Assembly: GCA_020845495.1 (NCBI GenBank)
Contig: JADLFM010000001.1
Location: 1-64,000 of the forward strand
Source of the DNA: Chloroflexota bacterium
GTDB taxonomy: Bacteria > Chloroflexota > UBA6077 > JACCZL01
Length of the DNA: 64,000 bases
Direction: 5' to 3'
How positions within the stretch are numbered: position 1 is the stretch's first letter; each line of letters opens with the position of its first letter. Positions 52,738 through 61,564 of this stretch are shown here, one piece after another. Under the pieces are notes generated by a model that searched no databases, had not been told where the DNA came from, and worked only from the letters and a program-made list of their open reading frames with translations. A program made the position numbers and the translations under genes.

Positions 52738-52987
52738 ATGGCCGACACGGTGGGCATGGCACTGGCGGAGTTGGTGCGCAAGGCCGAGCAGAACGGGGAG
52801 GTGGGTTTCCTGCGGGACGGAGTGCGGGTGCTGAGCCAGGCGCTGATGGAAGTAGCAGTGAGCCAGCACCTGAGCGCGGAGCGGCACGCGCGGACGGCTG
52901 AACGCAGTGGGCAGCGGAACGGGTACCGCGAACGGGAGCGGGGCACGCGGGTGGTGACGATCGGGCCGCGGGTGCCGCGGCGTCAAG
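52738..52987 (+). pseudogene. IS256/Mutator-type transposase, N-terminal fragment
   Basis: About 83 codons (MADTVGMALAELVRKAEQNG... YRERERGTRVVTIGPRVPR) match the N-terminal region of IS256-family transposases. The similarity ends abruptly near 52987 and no DDE catalytic residues follow, so this is a truncated remnant. The open frame runs on to 53283 with unrelated sequence. Confidence 0.75.
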
Positions 52988-53416
52988 ACGGCACACCTGT
53001 CGGCAGAAGAAGCGCCGCCAGCAGGCCAGGGCGAACGAGCATCAAGTGGCCCGAAAGCCACCGGCTGTCGACATCCGGTGGGCGAACTCGAAAGCGGGCC
53101 AGGGCCATGAGCCGGACGGGCGCGCACTCCCGGAACAGGCGGACCTGGCATGATGCGTGCACGAGGCGTGACCTTCACGGACCGTTGCTCGGACGCGGCT
53201 TCCCGGCGGATGTTCGAGCAGCGGCCCGCGCACCCCGCGAAAGCATTCCTGGCACGTCCGCGGCGCCGCGCTTCGGTCGGTGATGACTGACCAGTGTCCC
53301 ACGAGGTCCGGGACCGATGACCTGGTGGTCCCGCCTGCGCTGGGCGTACGCTGAGAGTGCCAGAGACTCGCCCAGCCCGACGATGTGCGGGCATGGCTCC
53401 GGAAGAGGTGGAGAGC
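52988..53416. other. gene-free stretch after the transposase fragment
   Basis: These 429 bases carry no recognisable transposase continuation, no second inverted repeat and no ribosome site except that of the kinase gene at the edge. Confidence 0.5.
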
Positions 53417-54166
53417 GTGGTAGCAGGACGATACCGAGTGACCCTGCTGATCGGCGGCCCCGGCGCAGGCAAGGGCACTCAGGCGAAGTACCTGAGCGAG
53501 ACGCTACGAATCCCCCATATCGCCAGCGGCGATCTATTACGCGACCATCGTCGGCGTGGCACGCCGCTTGGACGTGCGGCCCAGACCTACATGGACCGGG
53601 GCGACCTCGTCCCGGACGGTCTGGTCGTCGACTTGATGATGAACCGCCTTGCCGCGCCAGATGCCACGCGCGGAGCCCTGCTCGATGGATTCCCGCGGAC
53701 CGTCGCACAGGCTGAGGCGCTCGACACCGCGCTGGCGCGGCACGATGGCGGGGTGCACGCCGCGCTCTACCTGGACGTGCCCGCCGAGGTGCTCGTCGAG
53801 CGACTGTGCGGACGCTGGTTCTGCGGCGGCTGCCAGCAAACGTACAACGAGAGGATTGAGCCGCTGCCGTCGGACATGCGCTGTTCGGCCTGCGGCACCC
53901 GGCTCGGCCAGCGCCCCGATGACCGCTGTGACGTCATCGAGCACCGTGTTGAGGTGTACTTTCATGAGACCGCGCCGGTGCTCAGCCATTACTCCGGCCG
54001 AAGGCTCCTCCACCGCCTGAACGGCAACCGCACGCCCGACGACGTACGCGACGCGCTTCTGGACGCCCTGCGCGCGCTGGCTGCGCCGCGCGAGCTCGCA
54101 CCGGCCTTACCCTCGATGAGTCACCGCGACGTTGCACTATCTCCCTCCAGGGGCGGGCTAGGGTGA
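53417..54166 (+). CDS. adk: adenylate kinase, zinc-LID type
   Basis: The 249-aa product interconverts ATP and AMP with two ADP. It has a P-loop (GGPGAGKGT, residues 13-21), DGFPRT in the core, and a LID with Cys136, Cys139, Cys156 and Cys159, which bind zinc. The tail is about 30 residues longer than usual. GTG 53417 has GAGGTGGAG upstream; ATG 53393 would add eight residues. It stands alone, not in the ribosomal protein operon where adk is often found, so a second copy could exist elsewhere. Confidence 0.88.
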   Translation: MVAGRYRVTLLIGGPGAGKGTQAKYLSETLRIPHIASGDLLRDHRRRGTPLGRAAQTYMDRGDLVPDGLVVDLMMNRLAAPDATRGALLDGFPRTVAQAEALDTALARHDGGVHAALYLDVPAEVLVERLCGRWFCGGCQQTYNERIEPLPSDMRCSACGTRLGQRPDDRCDVIEHRVEVYFHETAPVLSHYSGRRLLHRLNGNRTPDDVRDALLDALRALAAPRELAPALPSMSHRDVALSPSRGGLG

Positions 54167-54281
54167 CCATCTCCCCTGAGGGTCTTCTCTGGAGCGGGCT
54201 GGGGTGAGGATACCTCTCCAGCGCGCCTGAACCAGCAACTGAGTCCTCACCCGCGCGGTCGAGCGACCGGGGGCTCGTGGG

Positions 54282-54318
54282 CCAGATAGCCCGTTCGGGG
54301 CGCGAGCGGGCTATCTGG
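54282..54318. terminator. 12-bp hairpin between convergent genes
   Basis: CCAGATAGCCCG at 54282-54293 is the exact inverse of 54307-54318 around 13 bases. It lies between adk (+) and the amidase gene (-) and may serve both. Confidence 0.55.
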
Positions 54319-54334
54319 TGACGCCCGTGCTCGC

Positions 54335-55729
54335 TCAGGAGATCGGCGGGCGACGGCCTTGCCAGGGCTGGGCTGCCTCGAACGCGGCTGCCGCCCGCAG
54401 AACCTTCCCCTCGGCGAAGCGTGGCCCGACGATCTGAAGCCCCACGGGAAGCCCTTCCTCACTCCAGCCAGCCGGTACCGTTATGGCTGGCTGGCCAGTA
54501 AGGTTGAAGGGATAGGTGAAGGGGCTCCAGCCGAGCGTCGGCCCATACTGCGGCAGCGAGCGGTCGAGGCCAAACGCGGTGTCGGCCATGGTCGGCGTGA
54601 GCAGCAGGTCGTAGTTCTGGAGGAAGTTGCCCATCGTCGCAGCCAGCGCGAGGCGAACCATCCGCGCCTTCGTCGTATCGAGCAGGGAGCGCTCCGACAG
54701 CATTTCCACCGCCCGCACGAAGCCCGGGTCCATCTTGTCGCGCATCTCACCGAGGTGCGGATACGCCCGGTTGGCCGCGCCGGCCCAAAGATACTGGTCG
54801 GCCGCCCAGATCGGATCGTCGAAGCCCGGTGTGGCCTCTTCGACGGTCGCGCCAAGTTCGCGGAAGCGCTCAACGGCAGTCGCGACGATTCGCGCAACCT
54901 CCGGGTTGACCTTGGCGTAGCCAAGATCCGGGCTGTAGGCGATCCGCAGACCTTCGACCCCGCCCTCACACGACGCGAGGTAGTCCTCGTCCGACGCGGG
55001 CAGGCAGTGCGGGTCGCGGGGGTCCGGCCCGGCCATCGCGTTCAGCATCGCAGCGGTATCGCGCACGGTGCGCGTCATCGGGCCGTAGTGCGTCACCAGT
55101 TCACTGGCCGAGACCGGATACATAGCGATCCGGCCGTAGGTTGGCTTCAGGCCGACGATTCCGCAGAAACTGGACGGCATCCGAATCGACCCCGCCCCGT
55201 CCGAGCCCACGGCGATCGGCACCATGCCCGACGCGACGGCCGCGCCGCTGCCGGCGCTCGAGCCGGCCGTAGAGCGCTCGGTATTCCAGGGGTTGCGGGT
55301 CATACCGTAGAGGGGGCTCCAGGAGATGCCTTGCCAGCCGAACTCGGGCAAGGTCGTCATACCGACGACGATCGCGCCTGCCGTGCGGAGGCCCCGCACC
55401 ACGGGCGCGTCTTCCGTCGCCACGTAGTCGGCCAGGAGGTGTGACCCGAACGTCGCGTGGGCACCGGTTACGTTCATCTGGTCCTTGACGCCAACCGGCA
55501 CACCGTGAAGCGGTCCGACCGGATCGCCGCGCATGACCGCGGCTTCGGCGGCCCGAGCATCGGCACGCGCCCGATCGGTCAGAACCTCGCTGAAGGCGTT
55601 GAGGACTGGGTTGAGGCGCTCGATGCGCTGAAGGATGCCGTCGACGACCTCGACCGGCGAGACTTCCCGAGAGCGTATGCTGGCGGCCAGGTCAAGTGCC
55701 GAGGTAAATCCAAGCTCGCTGACGTCCAT
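54335..55729 (-). CDS. amidase-signature family hydrolase
   Basis: The 464-aa enzyme belongs to the amidase signature family (GatA-like). The Ser-cisSer-Lys triad fits Lys82 (GVKDQ), Ser157 (in AGSSAGSG) and Ser181 (GAGSIRMPS). It is not next to gatB or gatC, so a role in amide catabolism is more likely than tRNA amidation. The start is ATG 55729 with a modest GGGCAGG upstream. The native substrate is unknown. Confidence 0.85.
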   Translation of the reverse strand: MDVSELGFTSALDLAASIRSREVSPVEVVDGILQRIERLNPVLNAFSEVLTDRARADARAAEAAVMRGDPVGPLHGVPVGVKDQMNVTGAHATFGSHLLADYVATEDAPVVRGLRTAGAIVVGMTTLPEFGWQGISWSPLYGMTRNPWNTERSTAGSSAGSGAAVASGMVPIAVGSDGAGSIRMPSSFCGIVGLKPTYGRIAMYPVSASELVTHYGPMTRTVRDTAAMLNAMAGPDPRDPHCLPASDEDYLASCEGGVEGLRIAYSPDLGYAKVNPEVARIVATAVERFRELGATVEEATPGFDDPIWAADQYLWAGAANRAYPHLGEMRDKMDPGFVRAVEMLSERSLLDTTKARMVRLALAATMGNFLQNYDLLLTPTMADTAFGLDRSLPQYGPTLGWSPFTYPFNLTGQPAITVPAGWSEEGLPVGLQIVGPRFAEGKVLRAAAAFEAAQPWQGRRPPIS

Positions 55730-55809
55730 GGCTACACCTGCCCGTGATGCCAGCAACGGTAGCCTTTCGGCTCCACTGGCGCAACGAAAGCGCACTCCCC
55801 CTCGCCCAG

Positions 55810-55860
55810 GAATCCCGCCAATCCCCTCGCCCACATGCCGCGAGGGGATTGGCGGGATTC
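55810..55860. repeat. perfect 21-bp inverted repeat
   Basis: Positions 55810-55830 are the exact inverse complement of 55840-55860, with a nine-base loop. It is the longest perfect palindrome I found, between two minus-strand genes. It may be a terminator of the radical SAM pair or a dispersed palindromic element. Confidence 0.9.
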
Positions 55861-55920
55861 ACACGTGTCTGAGAGGCTGATGCGCGAAGATCGGTCGGCA
55901 AGAACCGGGCGAGGGTGACT

Positions 55921-57135
55921 CTACGTCGCCAGGATACGGGCCAGGCTGGCCCGTGCGCCGAACACATCGTCGAGAGGCAGGGTGGGCGGGACCGGCCCAC
56001 CTGGCTCGTATGCGCACGTCGGGTCATCAGCCATCGGGTTGCCGGTGAGCGCCCAGGCGCGTGCCCGGCTGCCGCCGCAGACCTGAGCGTACGAGCAGTG
56101 CGCGCATTTTCCAAGCAGTTGGGCCGGGTCGCGGAGGGCGCGGAACAGGGGGTGATCGCGGTACAGGTCCACGATCGACGTCTCGCGGACGTTCCCGGCG
56201 GACTGCTGGAGGAAGCCGCTGGGGTAGACGTCGCCGATGTGCGAGATGAACGCGAAGCCCTTGCCGTCGTTGACGCCCTGCTGCTGTGGCGCCCGGCCCT
56301 CTCGGAAGGCGTATCCCGCTCCAGTCGCCTCCCAGGTCACATCGCGCGAGGGCAGGTCGGCAGGCAACCCGCGCGCCTGGCGCTCCTGCTGGATGACCAC
56401 CCGTCGGTAGTGCTGTGCGGCGGTCGTGCGGACACGGAACCCGACCTGTTTCGACACCTGCCAGAGCCAGTGCAGCACCGTCTCGGTCTCGTTCGCATCC
56501 AGCATGTCGGCCGCCTGTCCGCGTCCCGTGGGCACCAGGAAGAAGACGTTCCAGACCTGGATGTCGTACTCACGCACCAGCGCCGCGACGCCTGGCAGAT
56601 CGCCGACCGTCTGACGCGTCACGGTGGTCCCGATCTGAAGGGGCAGTCCGAGCGCGCGAACGTCCCGCATGATCTCCAGGGTCCGCGCGAACGAACCGGG
56701 CACCCGCCGAAAGCCGTCGTGCGTCTCCTCCAACCCGTCGACGCTCACGTGCACCATCGAGACGCCGATGTCATGGAACGTCTCGAGCCGCTCGCGCGTG
56801 ACAAGCGCCGTCGCGGATGGCGACAGGCCGACGCGTAGCCCTTGCTCGACGCCATAGCGAGCGAGATCGGCAAGGTCGCGCCGCATGAACGGGTCGCCAC
56901 CGGTCAGGATCAGAATTGGGCGGCCAAGTTCCACCAGGGTGTCGATGAGCCGCTTGCCTTCATCGGTGGTCAACTCGCGGGGATCGCGACGTGGGATCGC
57001 CGAAGCGCGGCAGTGCTGGCAGGCCAGGGCGCAGGCCCGGGTGGTCTCCCAGGCGACCACATACGGTGTCTTTGCAAAGTCAACGTCAAAATACGCGGGG
57101 CGGGGCGGTGGTGTTGGCAGCGTTGAGTCAGGCAT
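55921..57135 (-). CDS. radical SAM/SPASM domain protein (TIGR04053-like)
   Basis: The 404-aa protein carries the radical SAM cluster Cys35-Cys39-Cys42 (CALACQHC), a TIM-barrel core with LTGGDPFMRRDL, and a C-terminal SPASM-type domain (CAHCSYAQVCGG, then a Cys near AYEP) that would bind a second Fe-S cluster. It resembles a family related to heme-modifying enzymes such as AhbD and NirJ, but no defined reaction is assigned. Its ATG overlaps the stop of the next gene by eight bases. Confidence 0.8.
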   Translation of the reverse strand: MPDSTLPTPPPRPAYFDVDFAKTPYVVAWETTRACALACQHCRASAIPRRDPRELTTDEGKRLIDTLVELGRPILILTGGDPFMRRDLADLARYGVEQGLRVGLSPSATALVTRERLETFHDIGVSMVHVSVDGLEETHDGFRRVPGSFARTLEIMRDVRALGLPLQIGTTVTRQTVGDLPGVAALVREYDIQVWNVFFLVPTGRGQAADMLDANETETVLHWLWQVSKQVGFRVRTTAAQHYRRVVIQQERQARGLPADLPSRDVTWEATGAGYAFREGRAPQQQGVNDGKGFAFISHIGDVYPSGFLQQSAGNVRETSIVDLYRDHPLFRALRDPAQLLGKCAHCSYAQVCGGSRARAWALTGNPMADDPTCAYEPGGPVPPTLPLDDVFGARASLARILAT

Positions 57136-58309
57136 GGACGACCTCGCCAGCGCCGCGAGCGATTTCGCGATCGCTCAGATAACAGCCGGGGTCGGAGGCC
57201 CAGGTATCGCCGGTCAGCGCCTCAGCCCGCGCTCGGAAGTTCCCGTTGCAGATGTCGAGGAACGCACAGCTACCACAGCGGCCCTGGAGGAGCGGCTGGC
57301 GCTCGCGCAGGCCGGCCAGTAGCGGGTTCGAGAGGTCGGACCAGATCTCGCTGAACGGTCGCTTGCGCACGTTGCCCAGCGCCTTCTGCCACCAGAATTG
57401 ATCCGGGTGGACCTCGCCGCGATTGTCGATGTGCGAGACCGCGATCCCCGAGCGATTCCCACCCGAACGGAGAAGCTGCTCGCGAATCCGCTCGGCCTCC
57501 TCGGCGCCTCGCTCACGGCGCGCCCACAGATACAGCAGCGCACCGTCGACGTGATTGTCTACCGTCAGGATTTCGAGCGGCACCTTGCGGTCGACGAAGT
57601 CGGCAGCCCGCTCAAAGATGCGCTCGACGGCCGAGCGAGCCTCGTCGGGTGGCAACAGATCGTCCTGGAGGAAGCGTCCACGCCCGGCCGGCACCAGGTG
57701 GTAGAAGCAGGCCCGCTGAACGCCCTCCTGCTCGATCAGCCCGAACAACGGATCCAGGTCACGCACGGTGTGGCGGGTGAGCGTCAGGCGGACGCCGACT
57801 TTCAGCCCGGCGGCACGGCAGTTTCGGATGCCCTGGATCGACGCCTTGAAGGCGCCCTTCTGCCCTCGGAAGTAGTCGTGCGTTTCCTCCAGCCCATCCA
57901 GGCTGATACCGACGTAGCCGACGCCGATCTCGTACAGCCTGGCCGCGACGTCAGGATCGATCAGGGTGCCGTTCGTCGAGATGGTCACCCGAATCCCCAG
58001 GCTCCGAGCGTAGCTCGCCAGATCCAGAATATCGGGCCGCCTGAGCGGCTCGCCGCCAGACAGCAGGATGACGGGCACCCCGAAGGCGGCCAGGTCTTCG
58101 AGCATCGTGCGGGCTTCGGCCGTGCTCAACTCGCCGGGAAACGGCCGGTCCCCCGCGGAGGCGTAGCAGTGGAGGCACGCGAGGTTACAGCTTCGGGTGA
58201 CAGTCCAGACCACGACCGGCCGATGCCAGGCACGGTCCTGATCGAGCCCGTAGCGGAGATGATCCGTCTCGCTCCGCTTTCCGCCAAGGAGTGTCGACAC
58301 GCCAAGCAT
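57128..58309 (-). CDS. radical SAM/SPASM protein, AhbC/NirJ1-like
   Basis: The 393-aa product has Cys41-Cys45-Cys48 (CNLACLHC) in the setting WTVTRSCNLACLHCYA, preceded by LRYG, an arrangement typical of AhbC (12,18-didecarboxysiroheme deacetylase) and NirJ. Later segments such as GVGYVGISLDGLEETHD and CFYHLVPAGRGR agree. A C-terminal SPASM region is present. It would act in siroheme-based heme or heme d1 synthesis. The start is ATG 58309 with GAGAGGG upstream. Confidence 0.75.
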   Translation of the reverse strand: MLGVSTLLGGKRSETDHLRYGLDQDRAWHRPVVVWTVTRSCNLACLHCYASAGDRPFPGELSTAEARTMLEDLAAFGVPVILLSGGEPLRRPDILDLASYARSLGIRVTISTNGTLIDPDVAARLYEIGVGYVGISLDGLEETHDYFRGQKGAFKASIQGIRNCRAAGLKVGVRLTLTRHTVRDLDPLFGLIEQEGVQRACFYHLVPAGRGRFLQDDLLPPDEARSAVERIFERAADFVDRKVPLEILTVDNHVDGALLYLWARRERGAEEAERIREQLLRSGGNRSGIAVSHIDNRGEVHPDQFWWQKALGNVRKRPFSEIWSDLSNPLLAGLRERQPLLQGRCGSCAFLDICNGNFRARAEALTGDTWASDPGCYLSDREIARGAGEVVHA

Positions 58310-58680
58310 GGTCCATCCCTCTCCAACAGGCCGCCGGGTAGTCTGCTCGGCGGACGTCGCGACGGCCTGCCGCCCCGTGGAAGCCGCTCAGGCGCGTGTT
58401 CGTCGACGACTGACGGCTTGAGCGGGGGCAGAGCGTCGCGCCATTGCAGGTATCGTCGCCCCTGCCATGCGGAGAAAGAGAGGGGTGAATGACCCGCCGG
58501 CAGAAGGACAGATGTCCCGGCGCATCCTCTCTCGGGTCGGGGCAGGCAGCGGCCAGATGCCCGGCTGACGCGAGCGACGAAGCGTCTCGGGCGGACCCGG
58601 GTGACCTGCCCACCGGTCTCGTAAGGCTCTCTGGTGGCCTCAGTGCCGCTCTGGCACCCGTTCTCCGCCAGCCCTCGTAG
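58310..58680. other. gene-free stretch upstream of the radical SAM pair
   Basis: These 371 bases should hold the promoter of the AhbC-like gene, but I could not pick one. No small gene is supported. Confidence 0.5.
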
Positions 58681-59067
58681 CTATCCCACCTTCTGGCTCG
58701 GTCGGTCCCGCGCCAGTTCAATCAAGTAGCGGGGTTGGCCGGTCGGATCGACGATGCCGAACACCGTGCCGAACGGCAGGTGCTCGAGCGGGCGGCTCAC
58801 CGTGGCCTTGCCGGATAGCTCGCGGTAGGCGGCTTCGACGTCGTCGACGAGCCAGTACAGTTCGAGCTCAGCGTTCGCGCTCATCGCCTCATCGCTGGCG
58901 ATGGCGAAGTGCGACCCGGACGGATCCCGGAATTGCACGAACAGCGGGTGCTCCCGCTCGACCTCGAGGCCCAGTACGCCGGCGTAGAAGCGCTTTGCCG
59001 CGTCAATATCCGCCACGTACTCGAGTGCGAAGCCGAAACGCGGTCGAGTGGTCGAATGGTCGCTCAT
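58681..59067 (-). CDS. VOC (glyoxalase/bleomycin resistance) superfamily protein
   Basis: The 128-aa product has the paired beta-alpha-beta-beta-beta modules of the VOC fold: FALEYVADIDAAKRFYAGVLGLEVEREH... and LYWLVDDVEAAYRELSGKA... FGIVDPTGQPRYLIEL. Metal-ligand candidates are visible (His and Glu residues), but the substrate cannot be told. ATG 59067 has AAGGAG eight bases upstream. Confidence 0.78.
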   Translation of the reverse strand: MSDHSTTRPRFGFALEYVADIDAAKRFYAGVLGLEVEREHPLFVQFRDPSGSHFAIASDEAMSANAELELYWLVDDVEAAYRELSGKATVSRPLEHLPFGTVFGIVDPTGQPRYLIELARDRPSQKVG

Positions 59068-59281
59068 CGGTCGTGTCTCCTTCAGGCGCCTGAACGACGC
59101 GCACCTGCCGCACGAGGCGACCGGCAATCTCTCGCGGCGCTGTCTCCATAACAGCCGTCAACATGGCGAGCGCAGATCGGCCGGCCTCGGCGGCCGTGAG
59201 GTTCAGCGGGGGCAGGTTCGTCTCGGCGTTCAGGCCGTACCCCCCACCGGGGGCGCCCTCACCCCCCCCAACCCCCAGATG

Positions 59282-59336
59282 CCCTCACCCCCGGTCCCCT
59301 CTCCTGCGTGCGGGAGAGGGGACCGGGGGGTGAGGG
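59282..59336. repeat. REP-like palindrome
   Basis: A long GC-rich inverted repeat (about 23 bases per arm, 59282-59304 and 59312-59336) with a CCCTCACCC...GTGAGGG pattern, next to a partial copy of its left arm (about 59250-59275). Palindromes of this type are common intergenic repeats in high-GC genomes. Confidence 0.75.
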
Positions 59337-59343
59337 GCGCCCC

Positions 59344-60099
59344 TCAACGCATGGTTAGCCCGCCATCCACGTAGAATAGCGCTCCCGTCGCGTAGGCCGA
59401 CTCGTCGGACGCCAGGAAGATGGCGATGCCCACGAGATCGTCCGGACGGCCTAGCCGCCCGAGCGGCGCAGCCGCCGTGAAGGCATCGCGGACGGCCTGA
59501 TCCGCAAAGATATCGGTCGTAAGCGGCGTCTCCGTCGCGCCGGGCACGATGGCATTGCAGCGAATCCCGTAGCGCCCGTAGTCCTTCGCCACCACCTGGG
59601 TCAGCGTCGCGAGCCCGCCCTTGCTGCTCGCGTACGCCGCGTAGCCCGAACCGATGCCCTGGAAGGCTGTCGGCGAGGCGGTGTTGATGATGATGCCACC
59701 GCCCTGGCGCATCATCGCCGGTAAGGCGTACTTGCAACCCAGAAATGGCCCCTGCAAGTTCACCCGGAGGGTCCGCTCCCAGACTTCGACCGGCACCTCG
59801 TGGCACGGCCCGTCCTGCCCGACAAGTTGGACGGCCGCATTGTTGACCAGCACGTCGAGCCTGCCGAACTGGTCGAGGGCCGTGCCGACCATAGCCTCGA
59901 CGTGCTCGGGGACCGTGACGTCGGCGACGTAAGGTCGCAGCGCATCGGGTGCTTCGGCTGCCGTGGCGTCGGCGGCCGCTGCCACCACATCGGCGGCCAG
60001 CACGCGGGCGCCTTCGCGTGCGTACCCGAGCGCGATCGCTCGCCCGATCCCAGACCCTGCCCCAGTCACGATCGCTACCTTGCCGTCGAGCCGTCCCAT
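59344..60099 (-). CDS. short-chain dehydrogenase/reductase
   Basis: The 251-aa product is a classical SDR: the cofactor motif TGAGSGIG at 12-19, NNAA near residue 85, and a catalytic YxxxK in YAAYASSKGG. An acidic residue after the second strand (AADV) favours NAD. The C-terminal DGGLTMR is typical. ATG 60099 has GGGAGG upstream, and a full promoter lies beyond. The substrate is unknown. Confidence 0.88.
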   Translation of the reverse strand: MGRLDGKVAIVTGAGSGIGRAIALGYAREGARVLAADVVAAAADATAAEAPDALRPYVADVTVPEHVEAMVGTALDQFGRLDVLVNNAAVQLVGQDGPCHEVPVEVWERTLRVNLQGPFLGCKYALPAMMRQGGGIIINTASPTAFQGIGSGYAAYASSKGGLATLTQVVAKDYGRYGIRCNAIVPGATETPLTTDIFADQAVRDAFTAAAPLGRLGRPDDLVGIAIFLASDESAYATGALFYVDGGLTMR

Positions 60100-60117
60100 C
60101 GTCGCCTCCCGTGGAGG

Positions 60118-60147
60118 ACAATAGGCCGAGGTGCGGCGCTCCGTCAA
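60118..60147 (-). promoter_or_regulatory. sigma70-type promoter of the SDR gene
   Basis: On the minus strand TTGACG (60147-60142) and TATTGT (60123-60118) are 18 bases apart. The predicted start near 60111 leaves a short leader with the ribosome site. Confidence 0.6.
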
Positions 60148-60265
60148 CGGCGCCGCCTGTCTCGCGTGCGTCGCCAGCCTGTGGGGGCCAGCCTGGAACT
60201 CCGTCCAGGATGCGGCCGTCGCGGCAGGCCCAGATCCAAGCGTCTGTCTGAGGCCGGTCCAGCCC

Positions 60266-61564
60266 TCAGACGACGAGGCAGCGCCCCCCCAGTTGCTCGA
60301 TCTTCTCCGGGATCGCCGCGTAGCCGCGCTCCACGTACTGGGCGCCCTCGATGGTCGACTCACCTGAGGCCACCAGTGCGGCGATCAGGTAGGAGAAGCC
60401 CGCGCGTAGGTCGGGAATCTGGGTCCGGGTTCCGTGAAGCGGCGTTGGGCCTTGCACCAGACAACTATGGGGGTGAGCACCGTACTTGAAGCGACAGTCC
60501 TTCGCCCCGAGACAGGTATCGTAGATCTCGATGGTGGCGCCCATCTCACGCAGGACGTTGGTGTAGCCGAAGCGGCGCTCGTAGACGGTCTCATGCACGA
60601 CTGACAGCCCGTGTGCCTGGGTCAACAGCACAACGAACGGTTGCTGCCAGTCGGTGGCGAAGCCGGGATGAACGTCGGTCTCCAGCGCGATCGAGCCAAG
60701 CTCGCCCCCCCGAAAGAAACGGATGCCGTTCGGGCGGACCTCGAACTCACCGCCGACCCGCCGCAGCGCATTCAAGAACGCCATGATCGGCGCCTGCTCC
60801 GCACCCTCGATGAAGATGTCCCCATCAGTCGCGACGGCCGTGGCCGCAAACGAGGCCACCTCGATCCGATCGGCCAGGAGTCGATGGTCCGCACCGCGTA
60901 GCCGCTCGACGCCCTCCACGATGATGGTGCGGTCGACCTCGACGGCGATGACGGCGCCCATCTTCTGGAGGAGCAGGATCGTATCGACGATTTCCGGTTC
61001 GATGGCAGCATTGCGGATCACGGTCCGGCCCTCGGCCAGCACCGACGACAGCAGCACGCTCTCGGTCGCGCCGACGCTTGGGTAGGGAAGCTCGATCAGC
61101 GTTCCTTTCAGGCGGCCAGCGGTCGCCCGCCAGCAGTCACTCGCCAACTCGACGGTGGCACCCAGCCGACGCAGCGCCTCGACGTGGAAATTGATCGGAC
61201 GCGCGCCAATCTCGTCGCCACCGAGCAGCGGAACCGAGGCGGTGCCGTGACGGTGCAGGAGTGGTCCGAACAGCAGGATCGGGATCCGGTTCAAGCCCGA
61301 GAACGCCACCGGTACGTCGCCACTCCTCACCGACGCCGCGCGGATGTGCAGGGTGGTGTCGTCGGCCCACTCGACGTGCGCGCCGATGGACCGACAGATC
61401 TCGACAGTGATCGCCACGTCGCCGATCCGGGGGACGTTGCGCAGCATGACGTCTTCGTCGGTCAGAATGCTCGCGACGATCTGCTTGGTTGCCGCGTTCT
61501 TCGCACCACTCGCCCGGATAGCCCCACGCAGCGGCGTCCCGCCCTCGATCCGATAGGTTGGCAT
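60266..61564 (-). CDS. murA: UDP-N-acetylglucosamine 1-carboxyvinyltransferase, Asp-type
   Basis: MurA (432 aa) transfers enolpyruvate to UDP-GlcNAc in the first step of peptidoglycan synthesis. Lys22 and Asn23 in SGAKNAA are present, as are the DRIEVASF and GIRFFRGG segments. The residue equal to Cys115 of E. coli MurA is Asp117 (GGDEIGARP), as in mycobacterial MurA, which predicts natural fosfomycin resistance. ATG 61564 has AGGGCACG upstream. An extended -10 lies about 75 bases upstream. Confidence 0.93.
   Translation of the reverse strand: MPTYRIEGGTPLRGAIRASGAKNAATKQIVASILTDEDVMLRNVPRIGDVAITVEICRSIGAHVEWADDTTLHIRAASVRSGDVPVAFSGLNRIPILLFGPLLHRHGTASVPLLGGDEIGARPINFHVEALRRLGATVELASDCWRATAGRLKGTLIELPYPSVGATESVLLSSVLAEGRTVIRNAAIEPEIVDTILLLQKMGAVIAVEVDRTIIVEGVERLRGADHRLLADRIEVASFAATAVATDGDIFIEGAEQAPIMAFLNALRRVGGEFEVRPNGIRFFRGGELGSIALETDVHPGFATDWQQPFVVLLTQAHGLSVVHETVYERRFGYTNVLREMGATIEIYDTCLGAKDCRFKYGAHPHSCLVQGPTPLHGTRTQIPDLRAGFSYLIAALVASGESTIEGAQYVERGYAAIPEKIEQLGGRCLVV

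Noticed and set aside
53042..53302. Small open frames after the transposase fragment as extra genes
   Set aside because: No ribosome sites, no recognisable sequence, and overlapping frames on both strands.
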